Assembly: GCF_029395455.1 (NCBI RefSeq)
Contig: NZ_CP113916.1
Coordinates: 1,630,004-1,694,003 of the forward strand
Direction of reading: 5' to 3'
DNA length: 64,000 bases
Source: Lactobacillus sp. ESL0785
Lineage (GTDB): Bacteria; Bacillota; Bacilli; Lactobacillales; Lactobacillaceae
The notes beneath the pieces are model-generated. The model saw only the letters and a program-made list of their open reading frames with translations, did not search any database and was not told where the DNA came from. Shown piece after piece: positions 27,598 to 37,119 of this stretch. Position numbers and translations under genes: made by a program. The stretch's first letter is position 1. Each line of letters opens with the position of its first letter.

Positions 27598-27718
27598 CAA
27601 CTTTTTTGTTTTTCATTCATACTCCTCCAAGTATAAATAATAATGAAAAAACCGAAATGACTTTATAAGTCAATTTCATATCTATCCCTTTCGACTCACG
27701 TGTGTTGCGTGAGTTTTT
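27598..27718 (+). repeat. Hairpin unit A of a tandem pair (candidate small RNA)
   Basis: The plus strand carries AACTTTTTTGTTTTTCATTC and ACTCCTCCAAGTATAA, then a hairpin (27654-27677) and an intrinsic terminator (ACTCACG / CGTGAGT at 27694-27714 plus TTTTT). A hairpin (27560-27588) precedes the shared segment. The same layout recurs 240 bases later as unit B. On the opposite strand GGAGGAG is followed by ATGAATGAAAAA and a stop after seven codons. Confidence 0.5.
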
Positions 27719-27806
27719 CTTTCTCTTTAATGGTTCTGAAGAAATTCTTTACTCTTTCATAAGAGTTTTTACACGCTAATTTCACAATTTGAGGTTATTA
27801 TAGATA

Positions 27807-27913
27807 ATATAGTAAGTCAAAAGACTTACTATATACTCCCACTTTTTTATTTCATTCATTCTTACTCCTTCAAAGTAGATGAAAACTAACAGGCTCGCAA
27901 TTTTTGCGAGCCT
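27807..27913 (+). repeat. Hairpin unit B of the tandem pair (candidate small RNA)
   Basis: A perfect 12-bp stem (27807-27818 / 27823-27834) precedes CACTTTTTTATTTCATTC and TTACTCCTTCAAAGTA, then a terminator AGGCTCGCAA / TTGCGAGCCT (27891-27913) with TTTT. On the opposite strand AAGGAG precedes a 25-codon hydrophobic frame (27782-27859). The interval 27407-27961 contains these two units and no other gene I can support. Confidence 0.5.
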
Positions 27914-27961
27914 TTTCCCTTTTATTTGGTACTTTTTAACAATAGTGAAAGGATTTTAATA

Positions 27962-28447
27962 ATGTTCTCACCAGTAATTGAACGTTTAATTCAAGAAAAA
28001 GCAGGTTCGTTTTTAATTCCCGCAACACGAATTGCCTTCGTTTACGACGATAATCCGCTCTACCACGCATTTTTGATTTTAACACGTGTAAAATATTCCA
28101 AAATCCCCGTTCTTGACCAGCAAAATCATGTTGTTGGCTTACTTAGCTTAGCAATGATTACAGATAAGATGATGAAAACAGATAAGATTTCACTTGATCC
28201 GCTAACAGAATTACAGGTTAAGGATGTGATGCAGGTAGATTTTCCTAAGATTAATTTTGCCCAAACAACTTTAGAAGTCCAATTGCACCTCTTAGTCGAC
28301 AATGCCTTTTTGCCTGTTGTTAATGATCATGATGTCTTCCAAGGATTATTAACTAGACGTGAATGGATCAAAGTATTTAATTACATTGCACATAATTTTG
28401 ATAGCAAATATAAAGTAACATCTATCACAAAAAATAGTGATATTTAA
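27962..28447 (+). CDS. CBS-domain protein (CbpB/DarB-like)
   Basis: This 161-residue protein is a tandem CBS pair: the first motif around YSKIPVLDQQNHVVGLLSLAM, the second around NAFLPVVNDHDVFQGLLTRR. Stand-alone CBS proteins of this size and order (CbpB/DarB/YkuL) bind cyclic di-AMP and modulate the (p)ppGpp synthetase Rel in Listeria and Bacillus; that role is inferred from resemblance. I chose ATG 27962, with AAAGGA 7 bases upstream, over the longer frame that has no ribosome site. Two hairpin units lie upstream. Confidence 0.75.
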   Translation: MFSPVIERLIQEKAGSFLIPATRIAFVYDDNPLYHAFLILTRVKYSKIPVLDQQNHVVGLLSLAMITDKMMKTDKISLDPLTELQVKDVMQVDFPKINFAQTTLEVQLHLLVDNAFLPVVNDHDVFQGLLTRREWIKVFNYIAHNFDSKYKVTSITKNSDI

Positions 28448-28743
28448 AACTACAAAATATTTTTTGCTTATTTTTAACTTTTTTTAGCACTTTTATTTAA
28501 ACTGTATTATAATAACTAACAACAAGAGTAAATTAGTTTAAGTTCTTTTGTATATGCTGGTTTTGTTAGTACATAATTCATAAATAATTTGGTTTAAATA
28601 TACATTTTATGAGTTATATACACAATTATAATTATTACTATTGCTTAGCAATAATTAGATAACATTTTTATAATATTGTTGTATTAAGCGTCATAAAATA
28701 AGATAACATCTTATTTAATTAGTTAGAATAGGAAGAAACTAAA

Positions 28744-29313
28744 ATGACAAATAAGACAAACAATGATGATTTAACTTACTTGGTTAAAACCATCATCAAA
28801 AATTATTCTTATCCTCAAGATAATGAATTATCTCTACAGGAAAAGCAAGAATTAGTTGACAAGCTGAAGAAGCTAGACCAGCAGTCTGGTCATCTAAGCG
28901 AAATTATGCGGATTACTCATGCCTTTTATGAGGACCGCATTGCTAAACAGTTCAAAACAATGGATATCAATTTTTCCTGGGTCTTTGAAATGCTGCAACA
29001 TGAATTGGTGTCTGCCACTCGTCTGCATGCCCTACTATTGAATCTAGCACAAGCAGAACATTTTTCAGCAAATAGTGTTACCAAAATCAATCACTACTTT
29101 GAGGAAACCAACGATTATGGTAATAATGATAACTTTGTTACTATGTCCTCTTCCGATATAATCGATGCTATCAGGTTAGCTAAAGCCGCACACTTGCATA
29201 CAATTAACAAGGCAATTGATGACAAAGAAGAAGGCATAATTCCAACTGGACCTCGAGTAGTTAAGCAAGCTAAAGAAGAAACTAGTAAAATTATCAAATT
29301 AAGTGATTATTAA
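28744..29313 (+). CDS. Hypothetical cytoplasmic protein
   Basis: This 189-residue, charged, mostly helical protein has no signal peptide or membrane segment. Notable stretches are LSLQEKQELVDKLKKLDQQ and WVFEMLQHELVSATRLHALL. I do not recognise the family. AGGAAG lies 7 bases before the ATG and a terminator follows directly, so it is a single-gene unit. The 296-base gap upstream is very AT-rich and holds nothing else I can name. Confidence 0.65.
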   Translation: MTNKTNNDDLTYLVKTIIKNYSYPQDNELSLQEKQELVDKLKKLDQQSGHLSEIMRITHAFYEDRIAKQFKTMDINFSWVFEMLQHELVSATRLHALLLNLAQAEHFSANSVTKINHYFEETNDYGNNDNFVTMSSSDIIDAIRLAKAAHLHTINKAIDDKEEGIIPTGPRVVKQAKEETSKIIKLSDY

Positions 29314-29315
29314 CT

Positions 29316-29350
29316 AAAAAGGTTGAATTCTAAATGAATTCAACCTTTTT
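29316..29350 (+). terminator. Terminator after the hypothetical gene
   Basis: A 15-bp stem AAAAAGGTTGAATTC / GAATTCAACCTTTTT (29316-29330, 29336-29350), followed by only a short T tail (ACTTT). Confidence 0.85.
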
Positions 29351-29478
29351 ACTTTGAATACCAATTAAAGGTCACAATTAAATTTAAGCCAATTTAGACT
29401 TATTCTAATTAAAAATAATAAATGAGTGCTAAAATTAATAACATAAAAATATTTTTTATTCATGGAGGCATTATAGTA

Positions 29479-31347
29479 ATGAATTTACGACGTCAATGGA
29501 AATTTATCCTTGTACTAGTTGCTGGAGCTATCGGACTAATCTGCCAATTCGGTCTGCAAACTAAGAGCCTATTCCAAATTGGCAGCTTACAATTTCCAAT
29601 CCAAACAATATTAATTGATATTATTGGTATTTTAATGGCAATTTCCTTATTAACAGAAATTGTTGGTGATTTCAAAACTGGACGCTATGGCGTCGATATC
29701 TTAGCTGTCATTGCCGTAGTCTCAACTATTTTAATCGGTGATCAATGGGCTGAATGGATGATTTTAGTCATGATGACCGGTGGTGAAACCTTAGAAGATT
29801 ACGCAACTGGTCAAGCAGACAAAGAATTACGATCGCTGCTAAGCAATTCACCAAGTATTGCGAACAAAATTGTTAACGAGAAGTTGGTCGCTGTTGCTGT
29901 TGACGAATTGCAGCTTGGCGACCATGTTTTAATTAAACCCGGCGAACAGGTTCCTGTCGATGGCCAAGTTATTAAAGGAATATCAAACTTTGATCAATCT
30001 TCATTGACTGGTGAATCCGTGCCGGTTAACAAAAATCCAGGTGACGAATTAATGTCGGGCGCAATCAACGGCAGCGATGCTGTTGAAATGGTTGTTACCA
30101 AAAAGGCTAGCGATTCTGAATATCAGACAATCGTTTCTCTAGTTAAATCTTCGCAAGCACAGCCCGCTAAGTTTGTTAAAATGGCTGATCGTTACGCTGT
30201 TCCCTTTACTATTATTTCTTTAGTTATCGGAATTGCAGCTTGGATTCATTCAGGTAATCCGGTTAACTTTGCTGAAGTGATGGTTGTTGCATCCCCATGT
30301 CCACTTTTAATTGCCGCACCAGTTGCCTTGGTTTCCGGCATGAGTTCGATGTCGCAGCACCATATCATTGTTAAGTCTGGCCCAACTCTCGAAAAATTAG
30401 CAGCTGCCAAAACTTTTGCTTTTGATAAAACCGGAACATTAACTGAAAACCAATTAGTCATTGATGCAATTGTACCAGTAGATCAAAGTACGGTTAGCCA
30501 ACAAACTCTACAAAGTTACGCTGCCAGTGTTGAGCAACAATCAAGCCATATTATCGCTAATTCATTAGTTGATGCTACTGATAAAAAGCTGTTACAACCT
30601 GCAACAGATATTAAAGAAACTACTGGCGAAGGCATCAGCGGCAACGTAGAAGGCCACACTGTTAAAGTGGGTAAACTATCTTATGTTGCACCTCATGAAC
30701 AAGTTAATACCATTAATTCTACTGCCGTTTATATTGCCATTGATCATGTCTATGCTGGCTATATTACTTTTAAGGATCAATTACGACCAGAAAGTGCCAC
30801 AACCATTGCGCGCTTAAAGCGTCAAGGCGGCGAACATATCATGATGTTAACTGGTGACCACAAGGATGTTGCTGATAGAATCGGTCAAGCTGTCGGTGTT
30901 GATGATATTCGTTCTGAACTTTTACCAGCTCAAAAAATTGCAGCAATTCAAGAAGTACCTAAAGAAAATCGTCCTGTTGTCATGACCGGTGACGGTGTTA
31001 ATGATGCGCCAAGTTTAACTGCCGCTGACGTTGGCATTGCCATGGGTGCTAAAGGAGCATCAGCTGCCAGCGAAAGTGCCGACGCCGTTATTATGGTTAA
31101 CGATTTATCTAAGGTCAACGATGCTGTTGCAATTTCCAAGCATACAATGAAAGTTGCTAACGTTGACGTTTTAACTGCCATCACGATTGTCATTATTATT
31201 GAAATGATTGCCTTTACCGGTGTTATTCCTGCATTCTGGGGAGCAATCATTCAAGAATGTGTCGACATGATTTCTATTAGTTTAGCACTGCTTGCTAAAA
31301 CTAAACCTAAAAGTCCTAAACAAACAGGCTTAGTTGCAAACAATTAA
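29479..31347 (+). CDS. P1B-type heavy-metal-transporting ATPase
   Basis: This 622-residue ATPase has no N-terminal metal-binding domain. TGES (177-180) is the actuator motif, SPCPLLIA (Ser272-Pro-Cys274) the transmembrane metal site, DKTGT with Asp316 the phosphorylated residue, and TGDGVNDAPSL the hinge. The S-P-C site places it in the P1B-4-like group, which exports Co, Fe or related divalent metals. The nucleotide-domain dipeptide His-Pro, near-universal in this family, reads SSHIIAN here (His357-Ile358). I chose ATG 29479 because GGAGG lies 10 bases upstream; the upstream TGAGTGC frame lacks support. A terminator follows. Confidence 0.88.
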   Translation: MNLRRQWKFILVLVAGAIGLICQFGLQTKSLFQIGSLQFPIQTILIDIIGILMAISLLTEIVGDFKTGRYGVDILAVIAVVSTILIGDQWAEWMILVMMTGGETLEDYATGQADKELRSLLSNSPSIANKIVNEKLVAVAVDELQLGDHVLIKPGEQVPVDGQVIKGISNFDQSSLTGESVPVNKNPGDELMSGAINGSDAVEMVVTKKASDSEYQTIVSLVKSSQAQPAKFVKMADRYAVPFTIISLVIGIAAWIHSGNPVNFAEVMVVASPCPLLIAAPVALVSGMSSMSQHHIIVKSGPTLEKLAAAKTFAFDKTGTLTENQLVIDAIVPVDQSTVSQQTLQSYAASVEQQSSHIIANSLVDATDKKLLQPATDIKETTGEGISGNVEGHTVKVGKLSYVAPHEQVNTINSTAVYIAIDHVYAGYITFKDQLRPESATTIARLKRQGGEHIMMLTGDHKDVADRIGQAVGVDDIRSELLPAQKIAAIQEVPKENRPVVMTGDGVNDAPSLTAADVGIAMGAKGASAASESADAVIMVNDLSKVNDAVAISKHTMKVANVDVLTAITIVIIIEMIAFTGVIPAFWGAIIQECVDMISISLALLAKTKPKSPKQTGLVANN

Positions 31348-31420
31348 TCATTCGCTTAAACTTAAAATAATTAAATAAATAATTAAATATTATTAGTGGT
31401 TGGAGTTTTATAACCAAAAT

Positions 31421-31474
31421 AAAAACTTTCAAGATTTGCTCTTTTGGGTCAAAGAGCGACTTGGAAGTTTTTTT
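31421..31474 (+). terminator. Terminator after the metal ATPase
   Basis: The outer stem AAAAACTTTCAAG / CTTGGAAGTTTTT (31421-31433, 31460-31472) and an inner stem GCTCTTT / AAAGAGC are followed by a T run. Confidence 0.8.
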
Positions 31475-31497
31475 GTTTACTTTAGAAAGGCAAAATT

Positions 31498-32658
31498 ATG
31501 ATTTTTATTGGCAACTTAATTTTAATTTTACTTAGTTCCCTTATTCTTGGTCAAATATCTACTAGACTAAATATGCCGGCGGTGATTGGCGAGCTTGTTT
31601 GCGGCTTCGTTCTCGGGCCAGCTATCCTCAATTGGATCCAGCCCAGTAATTTAATTGATATTTTTTCACAGTTAGGTGTTATTCTATTACTGTTTTTGGC
31701 TGGCCTTGAAAGTGATCTTACTCTTCTCAAAAAATATTTTAAGTTAAGTTTTACAATAGCAACAATTGGAGTGCTTCTGCCAATTATTCTTATTGGCTTA
31801 ACTTGTTATTTTTGGGGAATACGACCACAGGAAGCAATTTTTATTGGAATCGTTTTTGCAGCAACTAGTGTTTCTATTTCCGTTGTTGTCTTACAAGAAC
31901 AAGGGCAACTTCATAGCCGTGCAGGTACAGCAATCTTAGGTGCAGCCGTTGTCGATGACATCTTAGCTGTCATTGCTCTCAGCTTATTCACAGCTTGCAG
32001 TCAAAAAGGTAAAACTAGCGGCCCTACTAACAACCCAATTTTAAATTTTAGTCTAGAAATTGGTTTCTTGGGTTTTCTCTGGCTGATTTACCGGCTAACT
32101 CCTCAACTTATGCATCTGGCTAATAAAATGACCATTGCTCATGCGCCCAATATCATTGCCCTAATTCTTGTTTTTACTTTAGTTTGGTGCGCTGAATATG
32201 TTGGTTTATCGGCAGTAATTGGTGCCTTCTTTGGCGGCCTAGCACTCAGACAAACACCGCAACATAAAAAAATCTCTCATACAATTAGCACAATCGGTTA
32301 TTCGATTTTTATTCCTTTTTTCTTTACTAATATCGGTTTAGCGATTACCTTCAATAGCTTAGGTCATGATTTGATTTTCATCTGTATCATGACTATTTTG
32401 GCCATTGTTTCTAAATTTTGGGCTGGTAAATACAGTAGTCTACTCTTTGGCTTTAGTAAAAATGAGGGTAACATTGTCGGTGCCGGTATGATTTCACGTG
32501 GTGAAGTAGCCCTTATAGTTTCTCAATTAGGACAGAGCCAGCATTTATTTTCCCAAGATGTTTATTCTAGCCTCATCTTTGTAATTATTATCTCGACTAT
32601 TTTGTCACCATTTATTCTTAATCACTTTATCAAGATACAAGCAGCGCCCAATAAATAG
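31498..32658 (+). CDS. Monovalent cation:proton antiporter (CPA2 / NapA-KefB type)
   Basis: This 386-residue protein has about 12 hydrophobic segments. The CPA2 signature GAAVVDDILAVIALSLF carries the paired Asp residues of the ion site. GELVCGFVLGPAILNW and the C-terminal AGMISRGEVALIVSQLG are also typical. It has no TrkA-N domain, so it is a Na+/H+ or K+/H+ antiporter of the NapA size class. AAAGGCAAAATT precedes the ATG. Its 3' end overlaps the convergent CPBP gene by 37 bases. Confidence 0.85.
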   Translation: MIFIGNLILILLSSLILGQISTRLNMPAVIGELVCGFVLGPAILNWIQPSNLIDIFSQLGVILLLFLAGLESDLTLLKKYFKLSFTIATIGVLLPIILIGLTCYFWGIRPQEAIFIGIVFAATSVSISVVVLQEQGQLHSRAGTAILGAAVVDDILAVIALSLFTACSQKGKTSGPTNNPILNFSLEIGFLGFLWLIYRLTPQLMHLANKMTIAHAPNIIALILVFTLVWCAEYVGLSAVIGAFFGGLALRQTPQHKKISHTISTIGYSIFIPFFFTNIGLAITFNSLGHDLIFICIMTILAIVSKFWAGKYSSLLFGFSKNEGNIVGAGMISRGEVALIVSQLGQSQHLFSQDVYSSLIFVIIISTILSPFILNHFIKIQAAPNK

Positions 32659-33326
32659 GGCATAGAATTATATAGTGCATGGGTCATAATTGAATACCGA
32701 AGATCTTTAGTTGTCATATAAACCCACGCTAATACACAGCCCAAAGCCCAGTAAAGTAAAATATATTTAGTAACCTTGGGATCGTGCATGTAAGCAAACA
32801 AAAAGCCGCTACAAATAATCCCTACCCACTTATTTAATTGCGTTTTTTGTATAAAAAAAGTATTAAAAAATAATCCGCGAAAAATCGTTTCCTCACAAAT
32901 CGGTGCAATTAAGCAAACCATTGGAGCATAAAACACACCCGCTTGCAGTGAAATTTTGTTTAAACTTGCCTGATTAGCCGACGTTTTCGTACTCGTGATT
33001 CCGAGGATGATAACCATTATAAAATTTACAAGTAAGATTAAAATGACACCAACAATCATAATTAATAACCGACGATAATCCCAATGCGGTTTTTGGTTGA
33101 AGCCCCAAGTATTTTCTTCATCCAGCTGACGCTTATACAAGTAAAAAATGAAGCCCAAAACCAAGAATGTTACTCCACTTGTTACTAGCACCAGCCCTGT
33201 CTGATTAAGATGCAGTAATTTTTGCACTTGCTTAGGAAAAAAATAAAAACACTGCAAAAATTGATATGCTGCAAAAGCCAAAATAATACTGGCTGCACAA
33301 CTCATGTAATAAAATATTTTTTTCAT
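32622..33326 (-). CDS. CPBP-family (Abi) intramembrane metalloprotease
   Basis: This 234-residue protein has about six to seven hydrophobic segments. The zinc-site motifs of the CAAX/bacteriocin-processing family are complete: CEETIFRGLFF (EExxxR), FLFAYMHDPK (FxxxH) and MTHALYN. In lactobacilli such proteins are often linked to bacteriocin self-immunity or protein processing. No bacteriocin gene is seen here, so the target is unknown. GGTGGAG precedes the ATG. It overlaps the antiporter 3' end tail to tail. Confidence 0.85.
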   Translation of the reverse strand: MKKIFYYMSCAASIILAFAAYQFLQCFYFFPKQVQKLLHLNQTGLVLVTSGVTFLVLGFIFYLYKRQLDEENTWGFNQKPHWDYRRLLIMIVGVILILLVNFIMVIILGITSTKTSANQASLNKISLQAGVFYAPMVCLIAPICEETIFRGLFFNTFFIQKTQLNKWVGIICSGFLFAYMHDPKVTKYILLYWALGCVLAWVYMTTKDLRYSIMTHALYNSMPYLLGAACILIK

Positions 33327-33413
33327 TTTGCTCCACCCTAATCTACTATGACTTTCATGCTTGTTTTTATTATAATAGATTTATCTCGTATTACCTAAAT
33401 TGGAGAAATCATT

Positions 33414-34502
33414 ATGCACTTTTTTCGATTACTTAGTTCAAACGGACCATTTACAATAATATCGGTTATACTGCTAATTTCACTGATCATTTTCTTAGCT
33501 GCATGGTTCAAGGAGCCTCGGCGATTACTAAATGGAATTTTATTTACTATTTTTATTCTATTATTAGGAATTTGGCTGACCGTACTTGTTATAGCAACTA
33601 ATTTACATGCTTTACTTATCATTTATGCTACTTTACTGGGCCTGATAGTGGTAGCTGTCGCTTTAATTGTTGCTTTTTCGTGGTTATTCTTTCTCTGGAA
33701 TGCTTATTTTGTTTGGCAGAAAGAAAGTCACACATTACCTAATCTACTAACCCTTTTTATTGGCCTAGCATTAATTATTATGTGGCTAATTGTCTTAACT
33801 GGACCGTTCACAGCTGCACCGAATTGGCTTAAAGTCTTGCTTTACGCAACACCAGCTGTTGTCCTTTATTTACTATTAGTAGCCTACAACTTTCTCATTA
33901 ATCTAGCATTGTATCAATTAGTACCTCGACAATATAATCAAGATTACCTCATTGTTCTAGGAGCTGGCTTATACAATGGAGAAACTGTGACCCCACTCTT
34001 AGCCAGCCGCATTAACCGCGCCATTCAATTTGCACAAAAACAAGTTGCCAAGGGGCGAAAAATGCCGAAGTTTATTATGTCTGGTGGCCAAGGTAGCGAC
34101 GAAAAAGTTGCAGAAGCGCAAGCAATGACTGAATATGCTATTGCTCGCGGTATCAACCCTAACAATATTCTGCAAGAAAACAAGTCACAGAACACATATC
34201 AAAACATGTTATTTTCTGCCAAAATAGCTACCAAAGATTATGGCAGTAAAGATTTTCGGGCAAAATTCTTTAGTAACAATTACCATATTTTTCGAGCATC
34301 CCTATTTGCTAAGTCTGCTGGACTCAATGCCAATGGTATAGGCTGCTATACTAGGTTTTATTTTCTTCCTAATGCAATTGTTAGAGAATTTGCTGGTATT
34401 TTTGTTATGAACAAAAAACGTCATCTTACTATTATTTCATTAATTTTAATATTATTTGTTATTGCATCAATTCTTACCGCCATGGGAGTTATAATATTAT
34501 AA
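33414..34502 (+). CDS. YdcF/SanA-like DUF218 membrane protein
   Basis: This 362-residue protein has about five hydrophobic segments (residues 10-160), then a DUF218 domain. YLIVLGAGLYNGETVTPLLASRINRAIQFA, KFIMSGGQGSDEKVAEAQAM and ENKSQNTYQNMLFSAKI are the conserved core. A last helix ends the protein. Such proteins (ElyC/SanA group) affect cell-envelope permeability, but the reaction is unknown. TTGGAGAAATC precedes the ATG. Confidence 0.82.
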   Translation: MHFFRLLSSNGPFTIISVILLISLIIFLAAWFKEPRRLLNGILFTIFILLLGIWLTVLVIATNLHALLIIYATLLGLIVVAVALIVAFSWLFFLWNAYFVWQKESHTLPNLLTLFIGLALIIMWLIVLTGPFTAAPNWLKVLLYATPAVVLYLLLVAYNFLINLALYQLVPRQYNQDYLIVLGAGLYNGETVTPLLASRINRAIQFAQKQVAKGRKMPKFIMSGGQGSDEKVAEAQAMTEYAIARGINPNNILQENKSQNTYQNMLFSAKIATKDYGSKDFRAKFFSNNYHIFRASLFAKSAGLNANGIGCYTRFYFLPNAIVREFAGIFVMNKKRHLTIISLILILFVIASILTAMGVIIL

Positions 34503-34641
34503 TTTTTTGAATATTATTGTATCCATATATTGCCTCTAGATTATAATTTATACAAATGCTAAACTATATATTGTGTTATAAATATTATTGAACACAGGAT
34601 AAATATAAAAATAGGTTACACATTAATAGAAGGAATAGGAT

Positions 34642-36981
34642 ATGTTGCAATTAAAAAATATCTACAAATCATACCATGTTAGCGACTCTACCACTCACGC
34701 GCTAGATAATGTTACTGTTTCATTTCGTAATAATGAATTTGTTGCGATTTTAGGGCCTAGTGGTTCTGGCAAAACAACCTTACTAAATATCATTGGCGGA
34801 CTTGATCGTTACGACAAGGGAAACATGATTATTAACGGTACATCTACCCAAAATTTTACAGATACTGATTGGGATGCCTACCGTAATAACTCTATTGGTT
34901 TTGTTTTTCAAAATTACAATTTGATTTCTCACCTATCAATTATTGCCAACGTTGAGCTAGGCATGACCCTCTCTGGTCTTCCTGCAAAAGAAAAGCATCA
35001 ACGAGCAATTGACATGTTAACAGAAGTTGGTCTTAAAAAGCATCTTAATAAACGCCCCGAGCAATTATCGGGTGGACAAATGCAACGCGTTGCGATTGCT
35101 CGAGCACTAGCTAACAATCCAGATATTTTACTTTGTGATGAGCCTACCGGTGCGCTCGATACTAAAACTTCTGAACAAATTATGAAATTAATCAAGCGCT
35201 TATCAAAAAAGCGGCTCGTTATTATGGTTACACATAATCCTGAAATTGCCCAAAAATACGCAACTAGAATTGTTAATTTTCAAGACGGGAAAATTATTAA
35301 AGATTCTAATCCCTATAATCATACTGAACAAGAAGATAATTTTAAACTAAAACGCACTAAGATGTCATATTGGAACGCAATTAAGCTTAGTTTTACCAAT
35401 ATTATGACTAAAAAGGGCCGAACTGCCTTAACCGCTTTTGCTGCTAGTATTGGTATTATTTCAATTGCGATTGTCCTAGCAATTTCTAATGGCTTTCAAA
35501 AACAGATTGACATGACAATGAGTAAATCACTTGCAAAATATCCTGTTATTGTCAATGAATCAGTTACCAATCTAAATGAAGTCACTAACCGCAAAGCATC
35601 ACAAAAGAATGTCAAAAGTCGTGGTTACATTCAAGCAGAAAAAGATAAAATGGTGCAATCACTGCATATCAACAAGATTACTTCTAAATATACCAACTAT
35701 ATCAAAAAGATAAATCCTGACTATGCAAATAATATTTCTTACCAGCGTGGAACTAACCTGAATTTAATCGCCAAGGTTAAAGGAAAAGTCGAACGTGTCT
35801 CATTCTCACCTAACGATACTCATAATGCGCAAAACAGTGATGCAGTTAGAGCGCAAACTGTTAACGTAACTGGACTTGGATCTTCTGTTTTTCCAACTAC
35901 TCTTAGCTCTGACAAGCAGGGATTTTTAAAGAGTAATTATGAATTGTTATCCGGAAATTGGCCACATAAAGCTACAGACTTGGTCATAGTTACTAACAAT
36001 AAAGATACAGTAAATATTAATGCCCTTAAAAATTTAGGTTATAAACTAAAAATCGGCGACAAAATAAAATTTAAGCAATTACTTGGTCAAAAATTTAAAA
36101 TTGTTTCAAACAATGACTATTATGAGCAAACACCTACTGGTATTTTTGTTCCTCAAGAAGTCAGCGATGATATGTATAATAATAGTGCCCTCACTTTACG
36201 AGTTAAAGGAATTATTCGACCTAAAAGTGAAAATGCAATGTCACTTCTATCTGATGGTATTGCCTATAGTGACAATTTGGCACAAAAGGTTATCAAAATT
36301 AATCAAAACTCAGATATTATTAAGGCCCAAAAACACTCTAGCCATAATGTCTTAACTGGTCAAAGTGTTAATTATTACGGCAAAAAGCGTGTCTTAGAAT
36401 CCTTAGGTAGCTCAACTTTGCCTAGTGGCTTTATGATTTATCCAAATAATTTTAAGTCAAAGGATCAAGTACTTGATTATCTTGATAATTGGAACAAAGG
36501 TAAGTCAAAAGCTAACAAAATTATTTACACGGATATGTCTAGTGTTGTAACTTCAATGACAGGTGGTATTATCAATGGTATTACCACAGTTTTAATTGCT
36601 TTCGCAGCTATTTCCTTAGTTACTTCAATGATTATGATCGGGATTTTAACTTATACATCTGTTCTTGAAAGAACCAAAGAAATTGGTATTCTCAAGGCTT
36701 TGGGTGCACGTAAAAAAGATATTACCCGCGTTTTTGATGCCGAAACTTTTATCTTAGGCATTTTTTCAGGAATTCTAGGAATTGCTATCGCCTATATCCT
36801 TACCTTCCCAATTAACAATATTTTCCTCAAAATTACGGGTCTGACCAATGTTGCTCAGCCTAACCCACTACATATTCTTAGTCTAATCATTATATCAACA
36901 GTCTTAACCTTACTAGGGGGCCACATCCCTGCACGAATTGCTGCTAAAAAAGATGCGGCAATTGCTTTACGCAGCGAATAA
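34642..36981 (+). CDS. Fused ABC transporter ATPase-permease (MacB-like), copy 1
   Basis: This 779-residue fusion has an N-terminal ABC ATPase: GPSGSGKT (38-45), LSGGQMQRVAIARALA and ILLCDEPTGALD. It is followed by an FtsX/MacB-type permease half. One helix near residues 260-285 precedes a ~360-residue extracellular domain, and three helices lie at the C-terminus, with VLERTKEIGILKALGARKKDI between them. This topology works by mechanotransmission, not by passing solute through the membrane, typically for peptide or antibiotic export or sensing. A close paralogue follows immediately. Confidence 0.9.
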   Translation: MLQLKNIYKSYHVSDSTTHALDNVTVSFRNNEFVAILGPSGSGKTTLLNIIGGLDRYDKGNMIINGTSTQNFTDTDWDAYRNNSIGFVFQNYNLISHLSIIANVELGMTLSGLPAKEKHQRAIDMLTEVGLKKHLNKRPEQLSGGQMQRVAIARALANNPDILLCDEPTGALDTKTSEQIMKLIKRLSKKRLVIMVTHNPEIAQKYATRIVNFQDGKIIKDSNPYNHTEQEDNFKLKRTKMSYWNAIKLSFTNIMTKKGRTALTAFAASIGIISIAIVLAISNGFQKQIDMTMSKSLAKYPVIVNESVTNLNEVTNRKASQKNVKSRGYIQAEKDKMVQSLHINKITSKYTNYIKKINPDYANNISYQRGTNLNLIAKVKGKVERVSFSPNDTHNAQNSDAVRAQTVNVTGLGSSVFPTTLSSDKQGFLKSNYELLSGNWPHKATDLVIVTNNKDTVNINALKNLGYKLKIGDKIKFKQLLGQKFKIVSNNDYYEQTPTGIFVPQEVSDDMYNNSALTLRVKGIIRPKSENAMSLLSDGIAYSDNLAQKVIKINQNSDIIKAQKHSSHNVLTGQSVNYYGKKRVLESLGSSTLPSGFMIYPNNFKSKDQVLDYLDNWNKGKSKANKIIYTDMSSVVTSMTGGIINGITTVLIAFAAISLVTSMIMIGILTYTSVLERTKEIGILKALGARKKDITRVFDAETFILGIFSGILGIAIAYILTFPINNIFLKITGLTNVAQPNPLHILSLIIISTVLTLLGGHIPARIAAKKDAAIALRSE

Positions 36982-36995
36982 TTTTATTAGTATAC

Positions 36996-37036
36996 AAAGG
37001 TCTTAATTACTAGAATTGTAATCAAGACCTTTTTTG
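36996..37036 (+). terminator. Terminator between the two ABC genes
   Basis: AAAGGTCTT / AAGACCTTT (36996-37004, 37024-37032) encloses a second short stem (ATTAC/GTAAT) and is followed by a T run. The two ABC genes are therefore likely transcribed separately. Confidence 0.8.
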
Positions 37037-37119
37037 TATTAACTTTTTCTAGATTACTCTTTTTATCAATGTTAAACTAAATTATTAATCATTACTTTAT
37101 TACAGAAAAGGATAACAGT

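Noticed and set aside
27879..27959. 26-codon hydrophobic plus-strand frame in unit B
   Set aside because: No ribosome site, and it reads through the unit B terminator stem into the next gene's ribosome site. Probably chance.
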